Below are positions 55,035-63,889 of a stretch of DNA of 64,000 nt, one piece after another. The number at the start of each line of letters is the position of its first letter. Position 1 is the stretch's first letter. Origin of the DNA: Pedobacter psychroterrae (lineage in GTDB: Bacteria > Bacteroidota > Bacteroidia > Sphingobacteriales > Sphingobacteriaceae); the NCBI RefSeq assembly GCF_004331695.1, contig NZ_SJSL01000006.1:186001-250000 (forward strand), given 5' to 3'. The notes beneath the pieces are model-generated. The model worked only from the letters and a program-made list of their open reading frames with translations, was not told where the DNA came from and did not search any database. The position numbers and the translations under genes were made by a program.

Positions 55035-55435
55035 TGAATTTACGCAAAAGAAATAAGGGAACCGTAGAGGTTCATACTTCGGCACTGAATGATATCATGT
55101 TCTTTCTGCTGCTGTTTTTTCTATTGGCCTCTGCAGTAGTAAATCCAGAAGTTGTAAAGCTATTGTTGCCAAAGTCTGACTCAGGCCAGCAATCTTCGGC
55201 TCAAAAAACCGTTACTGTATCTATAGATGAGAACTTAAATTATTTTATTGACAAACAGCCAACAACATTAGAAAATCTTCAGTCGACGCTAGAGGCTTAT
55301 AAAGCAACGGCTCCGGATCTTTCTATAGTGCTTTATGCAGCCGGCACAGTTTCAATTGAAAACACCCTGGTGGTGTATGACATTGCAAGCAAGCTGAACC
55401 TGAAGCTAGTACTTGCTGTAGAACCTAAGAAATGA
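55034..55435 (+). CDS. exbD: ExbD-type biopolymer transport protein
   Basis: 133 residues. The single membrane helix contains the proton-carrying aspartate in LNDIMFFLLLFFLLAS, and a small periplasmic domain follows (VTVSIDENLNYFIDKQPTTL). Its start overlaps the exbB stop by one base, and the next gene overlaps its end by four bases, so the three are translationally coupled. Confidence 0.93.
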   Translation: MNLRKRNKGTVEVHTSALNDIMFFLLLFFLLASAVVNPEVVKLLLPKSDSGQQSSAQKTVTVSIDENLNYFIDKQPTTLENLQSTLEAYKATAPDLSIVLYAAGTVSIENTLVVYDIASKLNLKLVLAVEPKK

Positions 55436-56247
55436 TGACTTATCCAAAGGAAGAAAATAATTACCCAAAAGCCATAGCCATATCCAGCGCGATTATGGCT
55501 GCTTTGCTGGTTTTAAGCTTTTTCATCGTAATAGGAAAATTTGAACCGGTAGAAGTGGGCATGGGAGGTATGGTAGTAAACTATGGGACCTCCGAGACTG
55601 GAATGGGCAGCGATTATACGAGTATAGAAGAGCCTTCGGCAGATCCTAACGCAAATAATCAGCCTCCTGATAAGGTTGTGCCTACCGAGCCTACTCCACA
55701 AACACCTACGTCTCAGTCTACGGCCAAAGAAATTCAAACACAGAATACAGAAGAAGCGGTAAGTGTAAATACTAAAGCTACCACCAAAACATCCACCCCT
55801 ACTACCAGTACAGAAAAAAAACCTTCAAAACCTGTAATCAATCAGAATGCGCTTTATAAAGGAAAAAAGAGCACAGGAACAGGCGGAGGAGATGGCACAG
55901 GTACCACTCCGGGCAATCAGGGTGATAAAGATGGTGATCCCCTGGCCTCCAATTATGGTGAGGGTGGTTCAGGATTTGGGGATACCCCTATTCCGATAAG
56001 AAGCTTTGTAAACTTCGTACCCCCACAAGATAATGGTCAGAAAACCGGTAAAATTGCGATACGTCTTAAGTTTAATAAGAACGGAACTATCATTGATGCC
56101 ATTCCAGGCGTTAAGGGCACCACTCTTAATGACCGGGAACTTTGGCGGAAATGTAAAGAAGCCATTATGGCTGCCCGCTTAAACGCGTCTGATTTAGGTG
56201 CAGATGTTCAAATGGGTGTCGTTACCATTAACTTTAAAGTTAAATAG
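55432..56247 (+). CDS. TonB-like energy transducer
   Basis: 271 residues. One N-terminal membrane helix (about 15-36, AIMAALLVLSFFIVIGKF) precedes a long Pro/Thr/Gln linker (EPTPQTPTSQSTAKEIQTQN) and a Gly-rich stretch. The C-terminal domain (about 195-271, IRSFVNFVPPQDNGQKTGKI, IAIRLKFNKNGTIIDAIPG) resembles TonB/TolA C-termini. It spans the periplasm to reach outer-membrane partners. The likely partner is the barrel encoded in the same operon, perhaps together with the TonB receptors elsewhere. The ATG overlaps exbD by four bases. Confidence 0.87.
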   Translation: MMTYPKEENNYPKAIAISSAIMAALLVLSFFIVIGKFEPVEVGMGGMVVNYGTSETGMGSDYTSIEEPSADPNANNQPPDKVVPTEPTPQTPTSQSTAKEIQTQNTEEAVSVNTKATTKTSTPTTSTEKKPSKPVINQNALYKGKKSTGTGGGDGTGTTPGNQGDKDGDPLASNYGEGGSGFGDTPIPIRSFVNFVPPQDNGQKTGKIAIRLKFNKNGTIIDAIPGVKGTTLNDRELWRKCKEAIMAARLNASDLGADVQMGVVTINFKVK

Positions 56248-56259
56248 TCCGGAAACCTA

Positions 56260-56267
56260 TATCTTTG
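56260..56267 (+). promoter_or_regulatory. -7 box TATCTTTG before folC
   Basis: TATCTTTG lies 17 bases before the folC ATG, in the 37-base gap after the TonB gene. It suggests that folC has its own promoter. Confidence 0.5.
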
Positions 56268-56284
56268 TGTTTTAGTTTTCTGGA

Positions 56285-57571
56285 ATGACCTACAAACAAA
56301 CTCTTGAATACTTATATGCTAAACTTCCCATGTTTACCCGTGTGGGTGCGTCAGCATTCAAAAATGACCTGCACAATATAGTCGCCATGTGCGACCGGTT
56401 GAACAATCCACAAAATAAATTTAAAACAATACATATTGGCGGGACAAATGGTAAAGGATCAACCTCTCATATGCTTGCCTCCGTTTTACAGAAAGCCGGA
56501 TACAAAACAGGGCTGTATACTTCTCCTCATTTAAAGGATTTTAGAGAACGTATCCGGATAAATGGGAAAATGATTCCCAGAAGATTTGTAACTGACTTTG
56601 TGCAACAGCAGAAATCGCTCATTGAAGAGCTGAGCCCTTCTTTTTTTGAGGTGACCGTAGCCATGGCCTTCTCCTACTTTGCTTTGGAAAAAGTAGCTAT
56701 AGCCGTAGTGGAAGTCGGACTGGGGGGCAGACTGGATTCTACTAATATTATTATGCCGGAGCTATCTGTAATTACCAATATCAGTCTAGATCACACCAAT
56801 ATTCTCGGTGATACCCTGGCAGCAATAGCTGCTGAAAAAGCCGGAATAATTAAGCTTAATATTCCAATAATTATTGGGGAGAAAGACCCGGAGACCCAAG
56901 AGGTATTTATAGAAAAAGCAAGGGAAACAAACAGTGAGCTCATTTTTGCCGATCAGCAATTACATATCACCGGGTTTGAAAGAAAGAATAAGTACTTAAC
57001 TGTCTCTATTGCCAATCATGACCAGCCGGTCTTTAAAGACCTGCAGCTCGACCTTACTGGTTCCTACCAGCTTAAAAACATTAAAACCACTGTATGCTCT
57101 TTGCTAAAGCTTATTGAACTTGGCTATAAAATAAATGACAAGGCTATTTATTCGGCGCTTAGAAACGTGAAATCGCTTACCGGGCTACAGGGCAGGTGGC
57201 AGACACTACACATTAACCCTTTAATAATTTGTGATACAGGCCACAATATAGCTGGCATGGCAGAGGTAATGCAGAATATAAAGGACACACCATATAAAGA
57301 TCTGCACATAGTAATCGGCATGGTAAAAGACAAAGACATCAGTGGAGTATTGAAACTGCTTCCTGCAGATGCTAAATACTATTTCTGTCAGCCAAATCTC
57401 GAAAGGGCACTTCCGGTAGAAGAACTGGCACATCAGGCAGGGGAACACGGGCTTAAAGGAGCAGTTTTTCCGACGGTCCAACTGGCCTGTAATGCTGCCA
57501 AAAATGCTGCAAATAACGATGATATGATCTTCATCGGAGGAAGCACCTTTGTCGTAGCAGAAGTATTATAA
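56285..57571 (+). CDS. folC: Folylpolyglutamate / dihydrofolate synthase
   Basis: 428 residues of the Mur-ligase-like fold. The ATP loop HIGGTNGKGSTSHMLAS, the segment GLYTSPHLKDFRERIRING, VVEVGLGGRLDSTN, and the C-terminal DTGHNIAGM and GGSTFVVAEVL are diagnostic. It adds glutamate to dihydropteroate and to folates. With pabB in the same window, two folate steps are covered. It lies just after the TonB operon but has its own -7 box. Confidence 0.95.
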   Translation: MTYKQTLEYLYAKLPMFTRVGASAFKNDLHNIVAMCDRLNNPQNKFKTIHIGGTNGKGSTSHMLASVLQKAGYKTGLYTSPHLKDFRERIRINGKMIPRRFVTDFVQQQKSLIEELSPSFFEVTVAMAFSYFALEKVAIAVVEVGLGGRLDSTNIIMPELSVITNISLDHTNILGDTLAAIAAEKAGIIKLNIPIIIGEKDPETQEVFIEKARETNSELIFADQQLHITGFERKNKYLTVSIANHDQPVFKDLQLDLTGSYQLKNIKTTVCSLLKLIELGYKINDKAIYSALRNVKSLTGLQGRWQTLHINPLIICDTGHNIAGMAEVMQNIKDTPYKDLHIVIGMVKDKDISGVLKLLPADAKYYFCQPNLERALPVEELAHQAGEHGLKGAVFPTVQLACNAAKNAANNDDMIFIGGSTFVVAEVL

Positions 57572-57597
57572 TCTTTACACTCTGCACTTCGTTTACT

Positions 57598-57605
57598 TAT
57601 ATTTG
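57598..57605 (+). promoter_or_regulatory. -7 box TATATTTG before pafA
   Basis: TATATTTG, with TTT 21 bases upstream (57574-57576) as a partial -33 element. The leader to ATG 57650 is about 38 bases. Confidence 0.55.
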
Positions 57606-57649
57606 AACAAGTACCTTTAACTATCAAAACACACATAACACATAAATTA

Positions 57650-59317
57650 ATGAGAAGATTTTACTTTTTATTTACCATCCTTGCTTTGCTATGCACCCTA
57701 TCAATGGCACAGGAAAAGAAGACGAAACCCAAACTGATCAGTACTTTTCCAGCCAATGTAAACAGACCAAAATTAATAGTTGGCCTTGTTGTGGATCAAA
57801 TGAGATGGGATTACTTATATCGATATTACAGCAGGTATTCTAATGGAGGATTTAAGCGCCTGATAAATGAAGGCTTCTCAGCAGAAAATACATTTATTCC
57901 CTATACCCCAACCTATACCGCCTGTGGACATGCCAGTATTTATACCGGTTCTGTACCTGCCATTAATGGTATTATTGGGAATGACTGGTATGATCCGCAG
58001 TCTAAAAGAGGAGTGTATTGTGCAGAAGATACCAGTGTGACCACCGTAGGCAGCAATACAAAAGCTGGCTTGATGTCTCCAAAAAATATGCTTACAACAA
58101 CGATTACCGATGAATTGCGACTGGCTACAAACTTCAAAAGTAAGGTCATTGGAATTTCTTTAAAAGACCGTGGATCTATCCTCCCGGCTGGTCATTCTGC
58201 GAATGCTGCCTATTGGTATGACGGACAGACAGGTGATTGGATAACCAGTTCCTACTATATGAAAAAGCTTCCGGCATGGCTCGAAGATTATAACAAAATT
58301 AAACTGGCAAATAAGTTTTTCGACAAAAACTGGAATACCCTGTATCCAATAGAAACATATACTCAAAGTACTGCCGACAATGTACGTTATGAAGGAAAAG
58401 CAAGAGGCGAAGAAACCCCTACTTTTCCGCACCCGTTAAAACTTTATGCAGGGAAAAATTATGAGATGATAAAAAGTACCCCGTATGGAAACACCATTAC
58501 TTTAGATTTTGCCAAACTGGCCATACTTTCAGAAGATTTGGGACAGGGCAGCGCTACAGATTTTCTTGCTGTTAGCTGTTCTGCAACAGACTATGTAGGA
58601 CATCAGTACGGCCCCAATTCTATTGAGATTGAAGACACTTACCTTAGATTAGATAAAGATCTGGAAGAATTTTTCAATTATCTAGACACCAAAGTTGGCA
58701 AGGGAAACTACCTGTTCTTCTTATCTGCAGACCATGGTGTAGCCCACGCACCTACCTTCATGGAGGACAATAAATTACCTGGTGGATTGTATAGTGATTC
58801 AAAAGTGATAAAGACCTTAAACACCCTTATTGAAGAAAAGTATAATGTAAAGAAAGCGATTGTTACCTCCAAAAACAGTCAGTTCTATTTTGACCATGAT
58901 GCTGTCAAAGCAGCCAATGCCGACTTCACCGCGATAAAAAACCTGGCTATCGAAACTTTGAAAAAAGAAGACGAAGTCTTTGATGCAGTTGATTTAAATA
59001 ACCTTGCCAATGAAACTATACCAGAGCAGATCAAAAAAGCAATAACTTATGGTTACAATGCCAAGCGAAGCGGAGATATATATTACTTACTAAAATCTAA
59101 TTACTTTGACGGTGGTAAGACCGGAACTACACATGGATCATGGAATCCTTATGATGCTCATATCCCCTGTGTTTTCATGGGATGGAATGTAAAACCGGGA
59201 AAAACCAATAAAACGTATTACATGACCGATATTGCGGCCACATTGGCGGCTATGCTGCACATCCAGATGCCAAGCGGATGTGTAGGAGCACCCATAACAG
59301 AGCTAACACATCAATAA
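57650..59317 (+). CDS. pafA: PafA-type periplasmic alkaline phosphatase
   Basis: 555 residues with a signal peptide (ending LSMAQ). It has the PafA active site: Asp49 in VGLVVDQMRWDY, the threonine nucleophile Thr90 in TPTYTACGHASIY, Asn111 in IIGNDWY, and Lys172/Arg174 in SLKDRGS. Metal ligands lie in TDYVGHQYGP and SADHGVAHAP, and a late histidine in GTTHGSWNP. The spacing matches characterised PafA (Asp38, Thr79, Asn100, Lys162, Arg164) with a constant offset of 10-11 residues. It hydrolyses phosphomonoesters without a need for phosphate starvation in known cases. It stands alone with its own promoter and terminator. Confidence 0.92.
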   Translation: MRRFYFLFTILALLCTLSMAQEKKTKPKLISTFPANVNRPKLIVGLVVDQMRWDYLYRYYSRYSNGGFKRLINEGFSAENTFIPYTPTYTACGHASIYTGSVPAINGIIGNDWYDPQSKRGVYCAEDTSVTTVGSNTKAGLMSPKNMLTTTITDELRLATNFKSKVIGISLKDRGSILPAGHSANAAYWYDGQTGDWITSSYYMKKLPAWLEDYNKIKLANKFFDKNWNTLYPIETYTQSTADNVRYEGKARGEETPTFPHPLKLYAGKNYEMIKSTPYGNTITLDFAKLAILSEDLGQGSATDFLAVSCSATDYVGHQYGPNSIEIEDTYLRLDKDLEEFFNYLDTKVGKGNYLFFLSADHGVAHAPTFMEDNKLPGGLYSDSKVIKTLNTLIEEKYNVKKAIVTSKNSQFYFDHDAVKAANADFTAIKNLAIETLKKEDEVFDAVDLNNLANETIPEQIKKAITYGYNAKRSGDIYYLLKSNYFDGGKTGTTHGSWNPYDAHIPCVFMGWNVKPGKTNKTYYMTDIAATLAAMLHIQMPSGCVGAPITELTHQ

Positions 59318-59334
59318 ATTCCATATAATAAAAG

Positions 59335-59360
59335 GCCGCTTACAACAGAAGCGGCTTTTT
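59335..59360 (+). terminator. Intrinsic terminator after pafA
   Basis: GCCGCTT and AAGCGGC arms with a seven-base loop, preceded by As and followed by TTTTT. Confidence 0.88.
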
Positions 59361-59389
59361 ATGTTTATACCCTTAGCCCGAGTTTTTGT

Positions 59390-59397
59390 TACCTTTG
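59390..59397 (+). promoter_or_regulatory. -7 box TACCTTTG before icmF
   Basis: TACCTTTG lies 20 bases before the icmF ATG. No clear -33 TTTG is at the usual distance. No cobalamin riboswitch is present in the short gap. Confidence 0.5.
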
Positions 59398-59417
59398 CAT
59401 ACCAATCATAAAATGCT

Positions 59418-62400
59418 ATGGAGCAAATTGAAATCTATAAACCCAAACATAAAATTCGCTTTGTAACAGCTGCCGCACTATTTGACGGACACGATGCCAC
59501 CATTAATATTATGCGTCGTATTCTACAGTCCTCAGGAGCAGAAGTAATCCATCTGGGCCACAACAGGTCAGTAGACGAAGTAGTGAATTGTGCCATTCAG
59601 GAAGATGTACAAGGCATAGCAATGACATCCTACCAGGGAGGCCATCTAGAATATTTCAAATACATGTACGATCTCTTACAGGAACGCGGCGCAGGCCATA
59701 TTAAAATCTTTGCTGGGGGTGGTGGAGTCTTCCTTCCATCAGAAATAGCCGAGCTGCAGCGGTATGGGATCACAAGGATTTATTCACCCGATGATGGACG
59801 GAAAATGGGCTTGCAGGGTATGATCAACAACATGCTTGAACAAGCAGATTTCATCACTGCCACTTCTATAAACGGTACACTTAGAAACATTACCGAAAAG
59901 AACGTCAAGGCCATTGCCACGGCGATAACTGTGGCAGAAAATAATCCAGAAGAAGCACAGTCATTTGTAGATGAACTTAAGAAGTTAACTGCCAACCATA
60001 CCATTCCCGTACTCGGAATTACAGGTACGGGTGGTTCTGGCAAATCTTCTCTGGTTGACGAACTTGTCAGAAGATTTCTGATGGAAGTAGCCGATAAAAC
60101 CCTGGCGATTATATCCGTTGACCCTTCAAAGCGTAAAACAGGTGGTGCGCTGCTTGGTGACAGGATCAGGATGAATGCCATCAACAATCCAAGAGTTTAT
60201 ATGCGTTCACTCGCAACAAGGCAGGCTAATCTGGCTTTGTCTAAAAATGTTCAGGAAAGTATTGACATCTGTAAAGCTGCCGGCTATGACCTCATCATAG
60301 TAGAAACCTCAGGAATAGGCCAGTCCGATACTGAAATCACAGAACATTGCGATGTTTCTTTATATGTCATGACACCCGAATTTGGTGCTGCTACACAACT
60401 TGAAAAAATAGACATGCTCGATTTTGCTGATCTTGTAGCCATCAACAAGTTTGATAAACGTGGCGCATTGGATGCCTTACGTGATGTACGAAAACAATAC
60501 AAGCGCAATCACAATCTTTTTGACGCCAAAGACGAAACTATCCCGGTTTTTGGCACCATGGCATCACAGTTTAATGATCCAGGCATGAACAACCTGTTTA
60601 CTGCCCTTATGCGGACGATCAAAGACAAAGCAGGAATAGATTTCAAAGCAAAAATGGAACTGATCGGTGGAGAATCAGAAAAAATATACATTATTCCGCC
60701 CGAAAGAACACGATACCTCGCTGAAATAGCCGAGGCAAGTCAGTCCTATAATGATTGGGTAGACCAACAGAGCACTATCGCACGCAAGTTATATCAGTTA
60801 AAAGGCGTTATCGATCTAAATACAACAGATAAAAATGATCACAATATCCTGTCTCCTGAACTCTTTAATTCGTTAAAAGAAACCTATAATATCCTGGAGG
60901 AACAGCTTGACGGGGAATGTAAAAAGTTGCTTCGGCAATGGCCAGATACTAAAATTAAATACAAACAGGACTTCTTCAGTTATACAGTGAGGGATAAAGA
61001 AATTAAACAACCTCTTTATTACGAATCCCTGTCTAAATTAAAAATACCTAAAGTATCCTTACCAAGGTATGGAGACTGGGGAGATATTCTACGCTGGTTG
61101 CTTACAGAGAATGTACCAGGTGAATTTCCGTATGCCGCAGGTGTATTTCCATTGAAAAGGGATGGAGAAGACCCGACGCGCATGTTTGCAGGTGAAGGGG
61201 GGCCGGAAAGAACGAATAAAAGATTTCATTATGTGTCATTAGGGCAACCTGCGCACCGGCTGTCCACTGCCTTCGATTCTGTAACACTTTATGGTGAAGA
61301 TCCTCATATCCGCCCGGATATATATGGCAAAATAGGAAATTCAGGTGTAAGCATCGCGACACTAGACGATGCCAAAAAGCTTTATTCAGGATTTGATTTA
61401 TGTGCAGCCTCTACTTCGGTTTCCATGACCATTAATGGACCTGCCCCTATGCTGTTAGGCTTCTTTATGAATGCAGCTATAGATCAGCAATGTGAAAAAT
61501 ACATCATTGAACACGGTCTGGAAGAAGAGGTCATAGAAAAAATAAAAACCATTTACGAGGGCAAAGGGCAACAAATACCTTCTTATAGCGGATCATTGCC
61601 AGAAGGAAATAATGGATTGGGCCTGATGCTGCTAGGAGTAACAGGTGATGAAGTTTTGCCGGCAGACATATATAGTAAACTAAAAGCTTACGCCATAAGT
61701 ACGGTTCGTGGAACCGTACAGGCAGATATTCTAAAAGAAGACCAGGCCCAGAATACCTGCATTTTCTCAACAGAATTTGCTTTAAGGATGATGGGTGATA
61801 TCCAAAACTATTTTATTACCGAAAAAGTAAGGAACTTCTATTCTGTTTCAATTTCCGGTTACCACATTGCTGAAGCTGGAGCAAATCCCATTTCACAGCT
61901 GGCATTTACCTTAAGTAATGGCTTCACTTTTGTGGAATACTATTTAAGCAGAGGGATGAACATTAACGACTTTGCACCAAACCTTTCCTTCTTTTTCTCC
62001 AATGGCATCGATCCCGAATATTCAGTAATAGGCCGGGTAGCCAGAAGAATCTGGGCGAAAGCGATCAGGAATAAGTACAAAGGAAATGACAGGTCGCAAA
62101 AGCTAAAATATCATATCCAGACATCAGGACGTTCTTTACATGCACAGGAAATCGATTTTAATGATATCAGAACGACCTTGCAAGCACTTTATGCAATTTA
62201 CGACAATTGTAATTCACTTCATACAAATGCGTATGATGAAGCAATCACCACTCCTACAGAAGAATCGGTTCGTCGAGCAATGGCGATACAGCTTATCATC
62301 AACAGGGAACTAGGTCTAGCTAAAAATGAAAATCCCTTACAAGGTGCATTTATAATAGACGACCTGACAGACCTGGTAGAAGAAGCTGTATTGCTGGAAT

Positions 62401-62807
62401 TTAAACGTATCAATGATCGTGGCGGCGTATTGGGAGCTATGGAAACGATGTATCAACGTGGAAAGATCCAGGAAGAAAGCTTATACTACGAGACCTTAAA
62501 GCATACCGGTGAATACCCTATAGTTGGTGTAAATACATTTCTCAATAAAAATGGATCACCTACTATTGTACCAGGTGAAGTAATTAGAGCTACGGAAGAG
62601 GAGAAAGAGTATCAAATTATTACATTAAAAGCATTTCAAAATAGGAATCTTACGCAAACTACGGAGACTTTAATGCGATTACAAAAAGTTGCCATCCAAG
62701 GAGGCAACATCTTTGAAGAACTAATGAATGTGTGTAAAGTCTGCTCATTAGGCCAAATATCTAAGGCCCTGTATGAGGTCGGCGGACAATACCGACGAAA
62801 TATGTAA
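59418..62807 (+). CDS. icmF: Fused isobutyryl-CoA mutase IcmF (B12 domain, GTPase chaperone, mutase)
   Basis: 1129 residues in the IcmF order. Residues 1-140 form the cobalamin-binding domain, with His25 in FDGHDATIN as the cobalt ligand and GGGGVFLPSEI. Residues about 190-420 form the MeaB-like GTPase with P-loop GTGGSGKSS from 203. Residues about 540-1129 form the TIM-barrel mutase (STAFDSVTLYG, SVSMTINGPAPML, ISGYHIAEAGANPISQ). Where methylmalonyl-CoA mutase has the substrate-carboxylate arginine in VRNT (Arg207 of Propionibacterium), this protein has AQNT (Gln778). That supports a substrate without a free carboxylate: isobutyryl-CoA to n-butyryl-CoA. Isovaleryl-type IcmF relatives remain possible. 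Confidence 0.9.
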   Translation: MEQIEIYKPKHKIRFVTAAALFDGHDATINIMRRILQSSGAEVIHLGHNRSVDEVVNCAIQEDVQGIAMTSYQGGHLEYFKYMYDLLQERGAGHIKIFAGGGGVFLPSEIAELQRYGITRIYSPDDGRKMGLQGMINNMLEQADFITATSINGTLRNITEKNVKAIATAITVAENNPEEAQSFVDELKKLTANHTIPVLGITGTGGSGKSSLVDELVRRFLMEVADKTLAIISVDPSKRKTGGALLGDRIRMNAINNPRVYMRSLATRQANLALSKNVQESIDICKAAGYDLIIVETSGIGQSDTEITEHCDVSLYVMTPEFGAATQLEKIDMLDFADLVAINKFDKRGALDALRDVRKQYKRNHNLFDAKDETIPVFGTMASQFNDPGMNNLFTALMRTIKDKAGIDFKAKMELIGGESEKIYIIPPERTRYLAEIAEASQSYNDWVDQQSTIARKLYQLKGVIDLNTTDKNDHNILSPELFNSLKETYNILEEQLDGECKKLLRQWPDTKIKYKQDFFSYTVRDKEIKQPLYYESLSKLKIPKVSLPRYGDWGDILRWLLTENVPGEFPYAAGVFPLKRDGEDPTRMFAGEGGPERTNKRFHYVSLGQPAHRLSTAFDSVTLYGEDPHIRPDIYGKIGNSGVSIATLDDAKKLYSGFDLCAASTSVSMTINGPAPMLLGFFMNAAIDQQCEKYIIEHGLEEEVIEKIKTIYEGKGQQIPSYSGSLPEGNNGLGLMLLGVTGDEVLPADIYSKLKAYAISTVRGTVQADILKEDQAQNTCIFSTEFALRMMGDIQNYFITEKVRNFYSVSISGYHIAEAGANPISQLAFTLSNGFTFVEYYLSRGMNINDFAPNLSFFFSNGIDPEYSVIGRVARRIWAKAIRNKYKGNDRSQKLKYHIQTSGRSLHAQEIDFNDIRTTLQALYAIYDNCNSLHTNAYDEAITTPTEESVRRAMAIQLIINRELGLAKNENPLQGAFIIDDLTDLVEEAVLLEFKRINDRGGVLGAMETMYQRGKIQEESLYYETLKHTGEYPIVGVNTFLNKNGSPTIVPGEVIRATEEEKEYQIITLKAFQNRNLTQTTETLMRLQKVAIQGGNIFEELMNVCKVCSLGQISKALYEVGGQYRRNM

Positions 62808-62822
62808 GAGCTATAAACTAAA

Positions 62823-62857
62823 AGGTCCGGACTTATGAAGAACCCGGACCTCTTTTA
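62823..62857. terminator. Bidirectional terminator between icmF and desaturase
   Basis: AGGTCCGG and CCGGACCT arms with a 13-base loop, flanked by an A-run on the left and CTTTTA on the right, between two convergent genes. Confidence 0.82.
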
Positions 62858-62877
62858 TTGTATCATACATGACTTAA

Positions 62878-63858
62878 CTAAGCATGTATCCAGCTAAATT
62901 TATATTCCATTGTTGGATTACTCATACGTTCTGCCACCCTTAACAAGCGATTTGGCAAAGCCATAATATAATCACGTGCCTTCTCACCTGCTTCATTCAG
63001 ATCACGCATTCCTTCCAGTTTCCATTCTTCAGTCAATTGCTGCATAATTTCTACATAGTCAATAGCAGTATATACTCCAAGCCTTTGAGCCGCATCTGTA
63101 AAATGGCCAAATGTTTGTCCGATTTTCAATCCCATTTCACGTAGGAAATGCGCAGGCATTACGATCTTCCTTCTCATCATATCCTCAAATGCTATCATGG
63201 CTTCATTAGGATCTACTTCAAAAATCTTGCTCATGAAATCCTTGTATGCCTTAGCATGACGAGCCTCATCAGAAGCAATTACACCACACATCTTGGACAA
63301 TAAAGCATCTCCATCCTTTTTAGCTAATGACGCTACCCTTCTATGGGAAATATTAGTTGCAAGTTCCTGAAAACTGGTATAAATAAAATTTCTGTATGGA
63401 TCATGACCTGTACCAATATCAAAACCATCAGCGATCAGATATTGGGTAGATATTTCCATCTGACGCATATCTACGCGACCAGACAAATAAAGATACCTAT
63501 TCAGTAAATCACCGTGTCTATTCTCCTCTGCAGTCCAATGACGCACCCACTTCATCCATCCACCTTCTTCATTCCTTGTTATTCCGTCTACCATTGAAAG
63601 CCATGACTCATATGTAGGCAATGCTTCTTCAGTAATTGTATCACCTATTAATACGGCTACCAGGTCATATGAAAGATCCTTGGCATTTTCACGTAGCAAC
63701 TTTATATCCTGATAAAAAGTCTCACTTGTAGAATCAGGCAAAAAATCCGATGGCTGCCAGTTGGTATCTATTGGCTTCAAGTAAGTACTCATCATATCGA
63801 GCATATAATCCTCAATGTGCAGCATTACTTCCCTTCTTCTTTCTGCGAAAAAACTCAT
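62878..63858 (-). CDS. Acyl-ACP desaturase (soluble di-iron type)
   Basis: 326 residues, matching the stearoyl-ACP desaturase family. Two di-iron motifs are present: WTAEENRHGDLL (about 109-120) and IASDEARHAKAY (about 200). There is no membrane segment, so it is a cytoplasmic enzyme that puts a double bond into saturated acyl-ACP using oxygen and reduced ferredoxin, typically at delta-9; the position cannot be read from sequence. It is convergent with icmF. A TATCTTTG box lies upstream. Confidence 0.92.
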   Translation of the reverse strand: MSFFAERRREVMLHIEDYMLDMMSTYLKPIDTNWQPSDFLPDSTSETFYQDIKLLRENAKDLSYDLVAVLIGDTITEEALPTYESWLSMVDGITRNEEGGWMKWVRHWTAEENRHGDLLNRYLYLSGRVDMRQMEISTQYLIADGFDIGTGHDPYRNFIYTSFQELATNISHRRVASLAKKDGDALLSKMCGVIASDEARHAKAYKDFMSKIFEVDPNEAMIAFEDMMRRKIVMPAHFLREMGLKIGQTFGHFTDAAQRLGVYTAIDYVEIMQQLTEEWKLEGMRDLNEAGEKARDYIMALPNRLLRVAERMSNPTMEYKFSWIHA

Positions 63859-63881
63859 TCGTATGTATTTTTAATTTGTAT

Positions 63882-63889
63882 CAAAGATA
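63882..63889 (-). promoter_or_regulatory. -7 box TATCTTTG before the desaturase
   Basis: The minus strand reads TATCTTTG, 23 bases before the ATG. No good -33 element is seen. The remaining bases to the window end hold no recognised feature. Confidence 0.5.

Noticed and set aside
59318..59417. Cobalamin riboswitch before the B12-dependent icmF
   Set aside because: The gap is about 100 bases, a third of it terminator, and has no B12-box-like sequence.
59418..62807. Annotation of the mutase as methylmalonyl-CoA mutase
   Set aside because: The fused GTPase architecture and the glutamine in AQNT instead of the arginine in VRNT fit IcmF better.
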